Of a stretch of DNA of 64,000 nucleotides, positions 11,871 through 23,676 are shown piece by piece. The position numbers and the translations under genes were made by a program. Source of the stretch: Corinectria fuckeliana (Eukaryota; Ascomycota; Sordariomycetes; Hypocreales; Nectriaceae); the NCBI GenBank assembly GCA_019137255.1, contig WPDH01000034.1, positions 310,001-374,000 of the forward strand, written 5' to 3'. The stretch's first letter is position 1. Every line of letters starts with the position of its first letter. The notes under the pieces are model-generated. The model saw only the letters and a program-made list of their open reading frames with translations, made no database searches and was not told where the DNA came from.

Positions 11871-13540
11871 GATGGATATTTACGCTGGGTGGAGCGTTGT
11901 AAGCCGTTGGTTAATAGGAGCGATCTTAATAGTCGGTTAGTTGTGGCGACTCCATGACCAACAGATCTGAAGAGGAGAGAGCTGTCGCAGTTGGCTCCGT
12001 TGGTCTGAAGTAGCTGCCTGGTTAATGGCATTAAATAATCCCGGTCTAGCTGGATCCTTTGTATGCTCCCAAAGGTAGTGAGGGATGCTGACGGTGGTGG
12101 GGATGCGGATGGAGAGCTTAGACTTTGGTGGTCTTGCAGGTGGTGACGCATTCAACTATCCACTGGAGGATGAGTATTCTCCAACCGAGCCTCTCTAACC
12201 GAGGGCTCTCCAGCCGAGTTGACGGGTTTGATACACGGGGAAGTCGGGCATTGATACGATGGATGCATGGAACCCTGATGCGGAAGCCGCAAAGGTCGTC
12301 TTCCAATACCGAACAGTGGGTTGGTCTGGGTTGGCGTTGAGGCTTCGCAGGCCGCACGCGAGACGGAAGTGAGGTGAGGCATACTACGTACAAACTTGTC
12401 AGGGGGCAGAGGGATGACAGCGGTGGACTTCGAAGCGACGCGGGGAAAGAAGGGAAAGGCTTGCGAGCGTCTAATTAGCCCAGGTCACTAATAAGACTGC
12501 CAAGATGGAAGCGAAGAAGGACCGCTTTGGTCACGGCGATGTGTAGGCGAAGTGGGTGAATGTGAGTGGGTGAGTGGGTGTAGGCACGGCGTGTGATGGT
12601 TGGTCCTGTCCTTTGTTTGATGACGCGGATAGGCACGGGATGGGATGGACGGGAGTGATTCTTCCCGGACGGACACGGTAAGAGAACCAACACCGTCTTT
12701 GATAAGCGAGCAGTTTGGCAGTTGAGCGTCGAACGTCGAAACTGCCGTCGACGGCATGCAGCTCGCAGCCGATCCCTGGCTCGCTTGCGCGTTAAACCCT
12801 CCCCGATCCCCACGTCGGCTGCGAAACGAGCGAGGGCCCTGCAACTCGCCAACTCGCTACGGGCGGGCCTGGGTTGTTGATTGGCCTCGGGCATTTTTGC
12901 CCTCCCGCGCCCTCTCGAAGCGAGGCACGCAAGATGTCCATTCTTGGTACAGGACAACGTGCTGGCAATTGTTTGCTGTTAATTACTGCCCTTGCGACAG
13001 CCAGAAGCAATTTCATCTCTCCTGCGGTCTTGCAAGTTGAATCAGGTCGAATACCTCGCCCGATGGCCTAATCAGCTGCAAAATAATACACTGTATGCGA
13101 CGCAGCTACGTCCACCACCATCTGCTCCAGCGCAGTAGTATTTTACTCTTCTGTTGGAGTACTAGTAGATACACTGTTACTGTATGCCCTTTGGCAAGGC
13201 ATGTGTTAGTTAGTTGGTAGGCTATTATTGAGGTGCGCTATGTAATGTACCGGAGCATTCGGAGCGCACTGCCAATCAGATCCACCTTTCCTCCTCCCTC
13301 GAGTCAAGCTCGATATATGCAGCTTCACGACATGACATCGTTAAATCTTCCATCGTGGTATTCGTACTCTATGGTATCCCCAACACTGAAACATATTCGG
13401 TTCATGACTCCATTCCAAGATTCAATGCCCAAGTGCGCCGCCATCAAATGCTCCGTTCTCCGCTACATATAGTTAAGTAGTATGCGCTTTCGTCATCTTC
13501 CCCGCCGCCAAGTCATCTCCATCCATCTCCCAGCTTAAAT
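11871..13540. other. Intergenic, about 1.7 kb
   Basis: Holds the promoter side of the ABCG gene and the 3' side of allantoinase. No gene or repeat supported; open frames on the two strands shadow one another. Confidence 0.5.
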
Positions 13541-15206
13541 CTAAGTCGCCCTCCTCTCCGTGATCGTCTCCCCGCAAGGCTTCCCAGCCACGAAGCCCGC
13601 GTCCCCCGCACCCAGCTCAAACACCTTGGTTCCGCGCAGCCACGTCTCCCTGACGCGGCCCGTGAACTCGTGGCCTTCCCACGGCGAGCATCGGTTCTTC
13701 CACCGCATGTCGCCCTGCGTAAACGTCCACTCCTCGCCGTCGTCGAAGACGCAAATGTCCGCGTCCATGCCCGCCCTCAGCGCGCCCTTGCGATGCGACA
13801 GGCCCACCTGCGCCGCCGTCGCCTGGCAGCAGAGCCGCACCATGTCCGTGATGCTCGGCGCCTTGGACGACGACGACGACGACGACGAGCGCTTCTTGGC
13901 CGCCGAGTGAAGAATGGGGAGCCCGAGGCCCACGGACGAGATGCCGCCCCACGCCGCGAAGAAGTCTCCGCGGAGCTTGGCCGACCCGTCGGGCTGCTGC
14001 TCCCCCGGCAGCGTCACGTCGACGCCCGAGTCCGAGTGCAGCATGTGCGGCTGGTCCTGGTCGAGGTGCTCGGGAAGAAGCTTCAGCTGCGGCGTGCAGG
14101 GCGAGTGGTCCGACACGACGGTCCGAATGCACGAGTCGTCGGCCACGAGCTCCCCCCACAGCCCGTCCTGGTTCTGCTCCTCGCGGATCGGCGGGCAGCA
14201 CTTGTGTCGCGTATCGCCCATCTCGATCTCCTCGGCCGTCAGACCCAGGTAGTGGAAGCACGTCTCGGCCGTGATGTTGATGCCGGCCGCGCGCGCCGCC
14301 CTGAGAATGGGGATGCACTGCGTCGCCGAGAGGTGGACGATGTGCAGGTGCAGTAGCGGTGCCAAGTGCGCGAGACTCAGGATCTCTTCGACGGCGTACG
14401 TCTCGAACGAGGGGGGACGTGACTCGAGAAACGTCTTGTATGCGGTGAGTTCTCCCGTCGGAGCAAGGGGCGCGTCCGAGGCTTGCACGGCGTCGCCGAC
14501 CGAGGTTGCGATGGGAGGAATCATTTCGGCGTGGAACATGAGCGTGGTTGGGGTATCTTTGAGCGTCTCCATGGCCAGTGCGACGTCTTTGGAGGAGACC
14601 GCTGGGAACTCGTCGACCTAAGTAAGTCTGTCAGCTTATACTGCTTTTTTCTCTCACGAGCATACAGGTGGAACTCACGCCCGATTCAATCAAGAACCCC
14701 TTGAAGCCTCTCACGCCGGCTTCCACGAGAGGCTTCAGCTCCTCGGCGTTCCCGGGGATGACACCGCCGTAGAAGCCGACGTCGACCCAGCACTGGCCGA
14801 CACTGGCGCGGAGCTTCTCCTCGAAGCCCCTGAGCGTCGTCGTGGGCGGGATGGCGTTCAAGGGCATGTCGACCACCGTCGTCACGCCGCCGCTGGCCGC
14901 CGCGCGGGTGCCGGTCCAGAAGCCCTCCCACTCGGTGCGGCCGGGCTCATTGAGATGGACGTGGGCGTCGACGAGGCCGGGCAGCAGCAGCTTGGGGCTG
15001 TGGTCGACGTATGTGGCCGAGGGGGGGAAACTTGACCGCGGGAGGATCTCATGGACAATGGAGATGATCTTGCCGGTGGACGGTGACACGGAGATGGTGG
15101 CCGGGGTCAAGAGGAGGGCGTCGTCGGGAAGGGTGATGATGGCACGGGAGGAGACGAGGACGGTGAGGCACTCGTCACCGCCATGGTAGGTGCTGGAGAC
15201 GGTCAT
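13541..15206 (-). CDS. Allantoinase
   Basis: Hydrolyses (S)-allantoin to allantoate, the first step of allantoin use as a nitrogen source (EC 3.5.2.5). Exons 15206-14679 and 14617-13541 with a 61-nt intron (GTGAGT...CTTAG) give 534 residues. Amidohydrolase metal ligands are visible in order: DAHVHLNEPGRTEWEG (HxH, about residue 80), GFKGFL (the lysine expected to be carboxylated), MFHAEM, VHLSATQ and SDHSPCT (last metal-binding Asp). The cysteine-rich KCCPPIR segment is typical of allantoinase rather than dihydropyrimidinase. A run of seven or more serines (AAKKRSSSSSSSSK) is a low-complexity insertion near the C-terminus. Upstream sequence was not searched systematically for GATA-factor sites, although nitrogen control is usual for this gene. 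Confidence 0.93.
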
Positions 15207-16528
15207 GGTGAGTGGCGTGACAGGGAGGGGCGGCGGGTGAGGTGCAAGTGAGTGAGAGTAAGGAAGAAGAGAAGAAGAGAAGAGAGGCAGAGGCAGCTCA
15301 GAACAACTGATGAGTGGCCAAGGTCAGCGGCCAACGGAACTATCCAGTCAACTGAACGCGATATTCGCCGTCTCTCCGTGTCCGTCTACCGCGCTTATGC
15401 CTTCTTATCTTTATCTCTCGATCCTGACTTCTTGTTGGTGGTGGAGGGGATGACGGTGGGGTGTGAGCGATAAGAGACGGAATGTCCAGAAAGGGAAGTC
15501 GGCTGGAGAAACAAAGCTGTTGCTCAGTAAACCTTTGCTTTTGGGAGCAAAACGAGTGTTTTAACAAGCGAGAGAGGTGTAGGGAGATGGAGTCAGAGGG
15601 ACGAGAAGAGACGAGCCGAAGGGGGCTCTGAAGAGGAGACCCGAGAACAACAGCAGTTCAGATGGATCTCTTCGCTCTAGGGATGGAGGCTTATCGGCCT
15701 CTTACTAGCAGGGTACATCTCGTCCGTATCAGTCTTTTGCGGGGGATAACGTCAACGAGGGAGACCTCGGCCGAGTCGTCCCAGCAAAGCGCTGTTATCG
15801 CCTTAACGATTTCCTCCCTCTATACTCCCCATTCCCTACGCCTGAAGCCCGAGATGCCGTACAAGTCCCGGCCGAACTAAGCCCAAGAAGAAAAAGGGAA
15901 AACAACACGACACCGGGCACGACGCCGGCGGCGCCCCCCAAAAAGGGCGGGAACCCTTATCAGCGAGCCGGGCCCGGCCAAAAAAACAAAAGGCTCGTCG
16001 GACCCGGCCGGATGCCGAGACGAAAAACGCTAAAAAGTCACGGGCGAGGACGGACCAATCAGCGCGAGGACCCCTGCCCTATGGGTGATTCTATCGAGTA
16101 ACCATCGAGTAATGACTTTTAGGGATGGGTTAAACCGGGGGGGGGGTTTGTCTTCAGTTTAGCGAGAGTTGAGGGTATTCGGGGAGCCGTCTGGAATAGG
16201 CCGAGGGATGCGACGTTGGCGGGCGGGAGGTTCGCGAGAGGAAGATGCAAAAGTCAGCTGGACGAGGGAAGGTCCCCGGCGGCTGGTCATGGGGGGAGGG
16301 CTTTCGGGTTGTTTTTTTTTTTGGCTCGGTGATGGTTAGGAGGGTTGATGTTGGGCTGCGAGGCGGTCGACGTGGTTTGCCCGGCAAAGTAGTGGTTGGT
16401 GTTGAAGACGGGATGGCTGCTTTATGAATATACCCACCACTTGACTTCTACACCCACATACAGAGGGGTATCATCCGCGGAGATGGCTCATTCAACAGCA
16501 TGCAGTTGCGCTTCTCGGGCCTCTTACA
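15207..16528. other. Gene-free, upstream of allantoinase
   Basis: No gene seen. It contains GC-rich low complexity around 15900-16020, a run of ten G at 16137-16146, a short tandem ATCGAGTAA near 16095-16115 and a T run near 16310. The mariner insertion begins right after it. Confidence 0.5.
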
Positions 16529-16530
16529 TA

Positions 16531-16555
16531 CAGTGGGCGTGCAAAAGTTCTGACA
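16531..16555 (+). repeat. Left terminal inverted repeat
   Basis: Begins CAGTGGGCGTGCAAAAG and continues TTCTGACA. It matches the reverse complement of the right end except for the GGGC/CCC block and one transition. Confidence 0.9.
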
Positions 16556-17893
16556 ATTTTTCCGGATTTCCCCGCTTCTACACCGTAACTTCGACACAGC
16601 TATATAGCCTTAATAACTTTAACTTGTAATAATTTAATAATATTATGCCTCTAGTGCATTTAAAAACATATTATAGTTCTTATAAGAGGATAAAGATTAT
16701 AATAATATATAAATCTAGTGTTTCTCTTAATTTAATCACAGCTTAGAAGGGAGTTATAAAGTATATAATATTTAGTATTATCTATTAGTATAAGCACTAA
16801 AATAGTATAAAAAGTCTTTTATACTTTAGGTGGCTAATTATTCTTACTAATAAGAATAAAAGTTATATTCTTTAAATTATTAATTAAGACTCTTTTATTA
16901 TAGCTAGCTAGCTTTTTTATAAGAGTAGTACTCTTTACTATAAAATAACTTTAATATAATAGTTAATTAAGAAAGATATCTAATACTACCTTATAAGTAA
17001 ATACTCTTTTCTTAGTAAAATAATAGCTATAAAGCGCTTAATTTTTATATAGATATATATTAATAAATATACTAGCTTTTAGTATATTTAGATTTTCTTT
17101 AATAAGGTCTTAATTAATTATAGTAATAGTAAAAGAAGATACTAGGCTTTTATAAAATATATAAGTTAAATACTTTATCTTTAAATTACTTTTCTAACTA
17201 TAATTAAGATAAGAGACTTACTAAAAAGAATATATAGCCTTATAAAAAGCTACTAAGGTATTTACAGATATTCTTTAGTGCTTTTACTCTTAATAGGGCT
17301 ATTAATTTAGTCTGCTTAGATAAAGACTCTTAAGTATTATATAATAGTATTACTAGCTGGGTTATCTTAGCCTGCCTTTAAGAATATCTTCTAGAAATTA
17401 TTAAGAAAGAAATAGTATTTTAATATAATAATAGACCTATATTTAAAAGTTATTTAGTCTAGTAGTAACTATATTAGTATACTATATATAAGGGTATTAC
17501 ACTTATAAATTAGCCCTCTTATTTACCTAATCTTAATCTAATTAAGAATCTATAGGTAATCCTAAAAGAACAGATTTATACTAAATATCTAGATCTTATA
17601 GAGCTTCTAAAGAATCTAGCTGCTAAGAAATATTTAATTAAGTGCGTAAAGAAGCTTTAGCATAAGATTAAAAATAAGATGCTTAAAAATCTGCTAAATT
17701 TAATACCTTGCCGGATATAGGCGGTTATTAACACAGAGGGGTAGTATACTAAGTATTAATATATATTATTATTATCTCTGGTCGCTAGGGTTTAAGATCA
17801 TCAAGCTTTTAATTTAATATGATATTATTTGAATACGTGAAGGCTGATCAAAGATTATGTGATAATTGAAGAAATTTGGGTGGATCTGGGGAC

Positions 17894-17917
17894 TGTCGGA
17901 ACTTTTGCACGGGACTG
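17894..17917 (-). repeat. Right terminal inverted repeat
   Basis: Read on the minus strand it begins CAGTCCCGTGCAAAAG and continues TTCCGACA, pairing with the left end. It is followed by the TA target duplication. Confidence 0.9.
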
Positions 17918-17919
17918 TA

Positions 17920-18450
17920 CATGCAGTCCTCAACCGGCACTGCCGACTACTACACAAAGAAACCTCTCCGTATGCACGGGGCCGAGAAGCATCTAAGAGC
18001 TGAATAAAATCCGTATTCCTATCAATGACAAAGGTGGGTATCCAGCAGAAGCGGCCCGTCCTCCCATTCTTTTCGTTTACACCTTTTTTCTATAATTCAT
18101 CCGTTTCCCCGTCGTCATTCTCCTGTTCCGTCTTTATATGGCCGCTCTTTTCCCTTTTCCGCTTCGAGTCCATGTATGTATAAGGTAGTATGCATCACTT
18201 GCTCCCGCGAAGTGCTCATGAAAAAGAAAAGCAAATAGACCAGACCATATACAATGCTCGGCAGCCACCTTGTTTGCTGCCCCGTATCTGTCGTATTATC
18301 GTCTTCGTCTTCGTCTTCGTCTTCACGTCTTCGACTTCGTCTGCATCTTCGTCTGCTGCGGTTTGGTAATAATAGTAGTACACCGGCGGAACCGTTCATT
18401 CCCCTTTCCCCATGCTGTCCATCCATTCATCCATCATACATCGCCCTGTC
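17920..18450. other. 3' flank of COQ1 with a GTCTTC repeat
   Basis: No gene. An imperfect GTCTTC/TTCGTC repeat runs from about 18300 to 18357, just downstream of the COQ1-like stop codon, probably in its 3' UTR. Confidence 0.6.
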
Positions 18451-19923
18451 TTACTTTTGGCGCTTGAGCGTCTTCTGGGCCATCTCAATCAGCCCGTCCT
18501 TGGCGTCGCTCTCGGGGAAGTGCGCAATCGCCGCGATGGCCTTGTCCGCGTAGTCCTCGGCCAGCGCCCGCGTCTGCTCGATGCCGTCGCTCTGGAGCAC
18601 TAGCTCACGTGCCTGCATCGTACATGTCGGTTAGCATCGTTCCTGTCAGTGATCATCGGGCTGGTTCGCCAATCATGCGGGACTTACCCTCGCAACGTCC
18701 CCCTCCCTCTCGAATTTGCGGCCAACGAGCGCCCCGAGCTCCGGCATCTGCTTCCAAGCAAACAAGAGGGGCGCAGTCGCTAGGCCCAGCTCTAGATCCG
18801 CCCCCGCAGGCTTCCCCAGATCCTTTCCGCTCTGTGTGTAATCAAGTAGGTCGTCTACCAGCTGGAACGCCAGGCCCAGGTTTCGTCCGTACGAGTATGC
18901 CGCGTCTACTGTCAGGCTGTCGGAGTTGCCCAGGAGCGCCGCCGCGCGACACGACTTGGAGATGAGACTAGCGGTCTTGAGGTACGTCTTCTGCAGGTAG
19001 TAGGTGACCGTCTCCTCGGACCACTTGGGATTCCGCTCGTCGCGCTCCGTGTTCTTGAGCTGCATAAACTCGCCCTCGACTAGGTTGGCGATGACCGTGG
19101 CCAGCAGCTCGACCACCTCCGGGTTGTGGAGTCTCGCCAGCGCGACCGAAGCGCGGCCGAGCAAGAAATCGCCCGCCAGAACGGCCATCTTGTTTCCGAA
19201 CTCGAGGTTGGCCGAGGGCGATCCCCGGCGGGAGACGGAGTGGTCGATGACGTCGTCGTGTAGTAGCGAGGCAGTATGGATCAGCTCCGTGATCTCGGCG
19301 AGACGTCGCTGCGTGGGGAGAATATCGGAGTTGGCGTCGGGAAGCTCAGTCTCGGCAGAGGGGAGGGGCGGCATCGAGGCCGAAGGGTTGACGTCGGCAA
19401 GGATCTGGACGGGAGATATCGACGCATCGATGCCGCGGGCGGTCTGGTGCGGAGCGGGCAGGGCCGTCTTGGGACACAGGAAGGTGGCCCGGCTCATGAG
19501 GAGGACGATCATGGGTCTAACATGCTTGCCCTCGGCCTGGGTGTAGTACTTGGCGGCGCGGTCGAGCGACGGGTGGCCAGAGCCCAGCAGCTTGCGGATG
19601 TTGCCGGTGAGGAACTTCATCTCCTTGGCCACGGTGCGCAGAGGATCGACCGTCATGCCGTCCTTGGTGGCCTTCTTCACCACGTTTCCCACCACGTTTG
19701 AGGCGACCTGGACGGCAGCAGCCCAGGCCGAGTCTCGGCGGGGGCTGGTGTGCAGAGCTGCTCGGTGTGTCCTCGAGGGTCCTCGCGAGACTGTCAATTG
19801 GCGGCACAGCATGCACGCAGGTGCCGCCGTGGTCGATATCGTGGTCCTCGTCAACACGTAACCATTCCTAGCCACGGCGCTGCGCAGCGCCGAGGCCCCC
19901 GGACGGAGCTGCATCGGCGGCAA
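18451..19923 (-). CDS. COQ1: Mitochondrial trans-polyprenyl diphosphate synthase (ubiquinone side chain)
   Basis: Makes the long isoprenoid tail of ubiquinone by head-to-tail condensation of IPP onto an allylic diphosphate, at the matrix side of the mitochondrion. Exons 19923-18688 and 18612-18451 with a 75-nt intron (GTAAGT...TGCAG) give 465 residues. The Arg/Ser/Ala-rich N-terminus without acids looks like a mitochondrial presequence. Family motifs are the GKHVRP substrate Arg region, the first Asp-rich motif in LLHDDVIDHS (about residue 222) and the second in LVDDLLDYT (about residue 354). The sequence between GKHVRP and the first motif carries an insertion of about 60 residues (SISPVQILADVNPSASMPPLP region), usual in fungal orthologs. 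Product chain length (C45-C50) cannot be read directly. Confidence 0.92.
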
Positions 19924-21433
19924 GAGACGTTGAGGGAGAGACGGGCGGGTTTTCGAGGTGGCGGTGGTTGCGGAGGATGGAGAGGAGTCGGGACCAGGAA
20001 ACGGCTACCACAGCATTCGAGAACTGAGACGGTCGAAGGCGAGCGGTGGGAATATCGTGGCGGGAGGGTTTGCACGCCGCAATGCAACTTGGTGGTGGAG
20101 TTGGCTTGGTGAAAGTGAACAGTGAGGTTCGATATGCGTCCGATTTTCCGGTCTCTCTCCCCGGCGGGACCGATGGAGCTGGAAACTTTTCCAATGGAGC
20201 ACATACCTAGACAGTACCTACAGTGGGTGTAGCCAGCCACCAACGTGCGCTGGGCGGATGGCTTGCAGCCCGCGGGTTGTGTGGCCGCCTACTAAAACGG
20301 GCAGCTTAGCGCATCAGATCCCGCCAGCACCCGAGAAAGGATGCGGGCCTTGATTGGACCGGTAGAGACGGGGCTCGGCCATGCTCATTGCAGGCACGAA
20401 CACTCCACTGTAGCTTTGGGTGGACGGGGGAATTGGTCCACGGCCGGTCCTTGGAGGATGTACGTAGAAGTATGTACTTGGTTTGTATGCGGGATACAAC
20501 GCCAGGTTTGTTATGCGGTGTAGGCATCGGATGAGCTGTTGTTCTTATCAATCAAGACGGCGGCGGCTGCAACATGACCGCTTCACAACATGTTGGAAGA
20601 GATGCTTCGCAGGCTCCGAGAATGAACGACTCCAAGCTTTTACGGAACGTCTAATCCTTAGACAACGACAACGACAACGTGATCGACGAGCTCTTCGACA
20701 AGAAAGGAAGACGCAAGCGTGGACAGCATCGCAATCCCAGACTGTCCTTAGGCCACTCCCTCAAGGTAGTCTTCCACGTTGTACACCTTCAACGACAGCA
20801 CGGCCAAGGAAATTTTCTAGCAGCACCTTGGGTCTGTGGAGGGTATTAATAACATGGTGTCCATGAGTGAAGGCCTTGCCAAGGTCTAAAACAACATCAA
20901 CAGCTGGTGTCGCAATACCTCCACGTATGTCGCTTATACTGCTGTCCATGTGCACATTCGTCAGTTTGATATACAGAACCCGCTCTTCAAAAAGCACCTC
21001 CCTTCAACTAATCCAGCAACCTCTGTGTGTGCAGGTCGCCATTTGCAAAAGGGATAGCTACCGTATCACAAGATCTCGAGCTTGTTGGAATAGAAAAGGC
21101 ATGTTATTCGGGCTGTAACTTGGTTGCTTGGGTATTTAAGTACATATATACTACTCTAAGTAGCTCTAAACCCCTTTTCTACTAGCCCTGAAGCCCTGAT
21201 ACTGATACCCGATACTGCTACCCTAACACCCTCATGCCCTCATGCCGTGATTGGATTGCACCCACTGTGCCTGGGATCCCGGGGCGACGTTCCGGCCACT
21301 GGGAAATAATTAGTGGATGCCTGCACTGCAGCTGTCTGAATTAGGGATCTGCGACCACATCGACGTTTGCTTCCAAGGCAGTATCCACATCCCTTCCTCT
21401 CACCACATAGCACAGCACGCAAACTAGAGAACT
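19924..21433. other. Intergenic with a possible helicase relic
   Basis: Contains the COQ1 promoter, the weak relic described at 20590-20997, and about 400 bases upstream of the Vma12-like gene. Nothing else recognised. Confidence 0.4.
20590..20997 (-). pseudogene. Possible DExH RNA-helicase fragment
   Basis: On the minus strand one frame reads KLTNVHMDSSISDI, then VVLDLGKAF, TLHRPKVLLENFLGRAVVEG and VQRGRLP before a stop. This resembles the order of helicase motif V (ATNVAESSITIPDV-type) and motif VI (QRRGRxGR-type) in DEAH/DExH helicases, with an extra RGGIATPA block. No Walker motifs are found nearby, so at best it is a fragment. The similarity is by eye and could be chance. Confidence 0.3.
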
Positions 21434-22262
21434 ATGGTGCTCCTTACAATGACGCCTTCAATCGTCGAGGCCCTTGGCAGGGCCGAGCCATCCCTCGACG
21501 ACGACCTGAAAATCGGCAGCCCCATATCACACGGCCAGATCGTCAGCCTATGGAAGCAGCTCAAGGCGCAGAGCAATTCGGCGGCACCCAGCCTCGAACA
21601 ACTCCTTCGCGGCGCCCACATCTACGCCCCCCCCCCTCCTCCCAAACCAGAACCAGTGCGCTCCGGCCGCGGCCCTTCTTTTCCGTCCACAGCTGACCAC
21701 GCCGCAGTCCCGCGAATACAAAGCCCTCATGGCCCGCCTCCGCCGCGACGAGGAAGCCCGCTCCTACGAGCGCATGCTGAACCCCCGCTCGGGCCCCGAC
21801 GCCTTCCACGACCGCTTCCCCAGCGCCGCCCACGCCTTCGCCGAAGCAAACAAGCCTACGAGCCGCGCGGACATTGGCGACGACGACGTCTCCTTCAGCC
21901 AGGCCCACCGGGAGGTCACGCTCATCGTCAACTTTCTCGCCAGCATTCTCGGCGTCGCGGCCACGCTCTGGGTCGTTGCGCGGTGGTGGAGCACTTCGTC
22001 GCGGCTGTTCCTCACGCTGGGTGGCAGTATTCTTGTCGCGATTGCCGAGGTAGTGGTGTACAATGCGTACATGTGGAGGATGGGCGAGGCGAGGAAGAAG
22101 CTGGGGGCTGTTGGCGAAGTCAAGGAGGTTCTAGAGACGTGGGTAGTCGGTCAAGATGAGGAGGAGGAGGAGGACAAGACAGTGTTGATCAAGGAGAAGG
22201 ATGACGAGACACGAGATGCTGTAAGGAAACGCAACGTTGAATCCTCCAGTGCGCAGACTTAA
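21434..22262 (+). CDS. V-ATPase assembly factor, Vma12/TMEM199-like
   Basis: An ER membrane protein that with Vma21 and Vma22 is needed to assemble the V0 sector of the vacuolar H+-ATPase. Exons 21434-21655 and 21708-22262, joined in phase 0 by a 52-nt intron (GTGCGC...CGCAG), give 258 residues. The family signature SREYKALMARLRRDEEARSYERM begins exactly at exon 2. Two membrane segments follow (LIVNFLASILGVAATLWVV and LFLTLGGSILVAIAEVVVY) with a short loop, then a charged acidic cytosolic tail with a dilysine-rich stretch. Length and topology fit fungal Vma12. There is no signal peptide, also typical. The donor is not the GTRAGT consensus but phase and motif support it. Confidence 0.78.
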
Positions 22263-22804
22263 AGATACCCAAACCGTCACAACAAAGACATAATTCGAGC
22301 TTCCTACGATATCACTTCCAAGATCTGGGTCTTTCTGATTGACTGGAGCATGTCGTGTCTGACCACAAGTACCTTGACAAGACTAGCCATATGCAATCTT
22401 CTCAGTACGGATACACCAACATCAGGATCTATTCCGCCGCCATGTTCCACCAGCTCATGAGGACCGTGGGGTGGTAGACTAAATAAATGAGCCTGGGCAT
22501 GTGACAGCGCGTTGGACGCGTTAAGTCGCGTCTATTGGTGGGGCTCCCTTGTCTTGGACTCGAGCGTCCGAAGCATGCACCATCAACAATCACAAAAGTC
22601 GATTAGATCCAACGACTTTTCTTCTTCTCTTTTCAACATTTTTCTTATCCACGTAACTGAAAAATCCGAGGCTCGTCCTACCCAAGATCTGCCTTCCCAA
22701 CCAAAACCGTACCATCCATCGATACCTACGACCTGTGGACTGCGGTCCCATCTTCAACCAAGCATGGCAGTTGAGTGACGGGCCGGAAACCAACTCAATC
22801 CACA
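22263..22804. other. Intergenic
   Basis: No gene recognised. It serves as the 3' region of the Vma12-like gene and promoter of the zinc-finger gene, both on the plus strand. Confidence 0.5.
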
Positions 22805-23676
22805 ATGTACGCCCCTCAACTTGAACTTCCCTTGACGCTCACACCAGGAAATTGACCCGCCGCAGGGCCCAGGCAGGAACCGACTCTCGGTCGCGGCAAA
22901 GCGGCAAAGCGCTCCGAACGTACGGAAAACGCGCCGCTCCCGCCGATACTCGAAGCGAACCCCCCTTGAAGAAGCGGTGCACGTCAGAGGGGGGGCTGCA
23001 ACTGGGAAGCGAAACTACCAAGGCTGGCTCGTCGCCTATACCGAAGTCCATCTCGATCCCGGACGATGGTACTACGGCCATTGTTGCGAAGCCAAAGATG
23101 GAGGTCAGGAAAGGATCAATCATGAGCTTCTTCAAACCGGTACCTCTACCATCACCGGCAGTATCCAGCCCCCGAAGCGATGAGGTGGACCCCAAGCCGA
23201 GTCCTCTACCATCCCCCCCAGCATCATCCCGGGCGGAGGCAAGACGAAAACCTCGAATTCTCAAGTTTCGCGGCAATTCGCTACCACGTATGGATCCGAG
23301 CGCAACAGATCATGGCGAAGAACCGGGACCAGAGACAAACGATAAAGAAGAGGAGGAAGGTGGAAACAGAGGTACAGGAGGGCAGTCTCAAACGAAAAGT
23401 CCTCAGCCCCGGTTGCAAACACGACCCAAGAGTCTAGGAAACGAAGCGCAAGAGGCAGAAAAGGCGGAAAAGGCGAAAAAGGCGAGAAAACCAAAGGCCA
23501 AATCTTCGCCAAGCGTCCAGACTACACTCAACATCTCGTCGCAGGCGGCCTTCTCCGAGTGCAAGGTGTGCAACACAGTCTGGAACCCTCTGCACCCAGA
23601 GGACGTCAAGTTTCACAGAAAGCAGCATGCGGCTGTTTTGCGGGCACAGAAGAAGTTGAAGGAGAGCGAATTATAG
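22805..23676 (+). CDS. ESCO-type C2H2 zinc-finger protein lacking an acetyltransferase domain
   Basis: About 276 residues. Near the C-terminus is a zinc finger with ligands Cys-x2-Cys and His-x3-His (ECKVCNTVWNP...VKFHRKQH), the finger found in cohesin acetyltransferase Eco1/ESCO. Upstream lie a basic N-terminus with LRTYGKR, a segment MSFFKPVPLPSP that could be a PCNA-interacting box (Q replaced by S), and Lys-rich low complexity. In Eco1 a GNAT acetyltransferase domain of about 150 residues follows the finger, but here the protein stops 17 residues after it. The next 500 bases show no such domain. The start is unusual: no in-frame ATG precedes LRTYGKR, but splicing out 22807-22847 (41 nt, GTACGC...ACCAG) joins AT to G and makes an in-frame ATG. 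A separate short family or a truncated Eco1 are both possible. Confidence 0.6.

Larger units (their letters stand above)
16531..17917 (+). mobile_element. Complete Tc1/mariner-like element, RIP-mutated
   Basis: A 1387-bp element bounded by inverted terminal repeats and TA target duplications (16529-16530 and 17918-17919). The interior (about 16590-17860) is extremely AT-rich and full of stops. On the plus strand at 17511-17570 the fossil of the C-terminal transposase motif remains: TAG-P-S-Y-L-P-N-L-N-L-I-K-N-L-TAG, as expected from the family motif W-P-S-Y-S-P-D-L-N-P-I-E-N-L-W after G to A and C to T changes. Size, TA duplication and motif all fit Tc1/mariner. The transposase cannot be made. 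The terminal repeats themselves are nearly unmutated, so the ends are still recognisable. I cannot assign a named fungal family from memory. Confidence 0.9.

Noticed and set aside
15880..16150. Telomere-like or structural repeat in the GC-rich stretch
   Set aside because: Only one TTAGGG-like string and homopolymer runs; no tandem telomere repeat.
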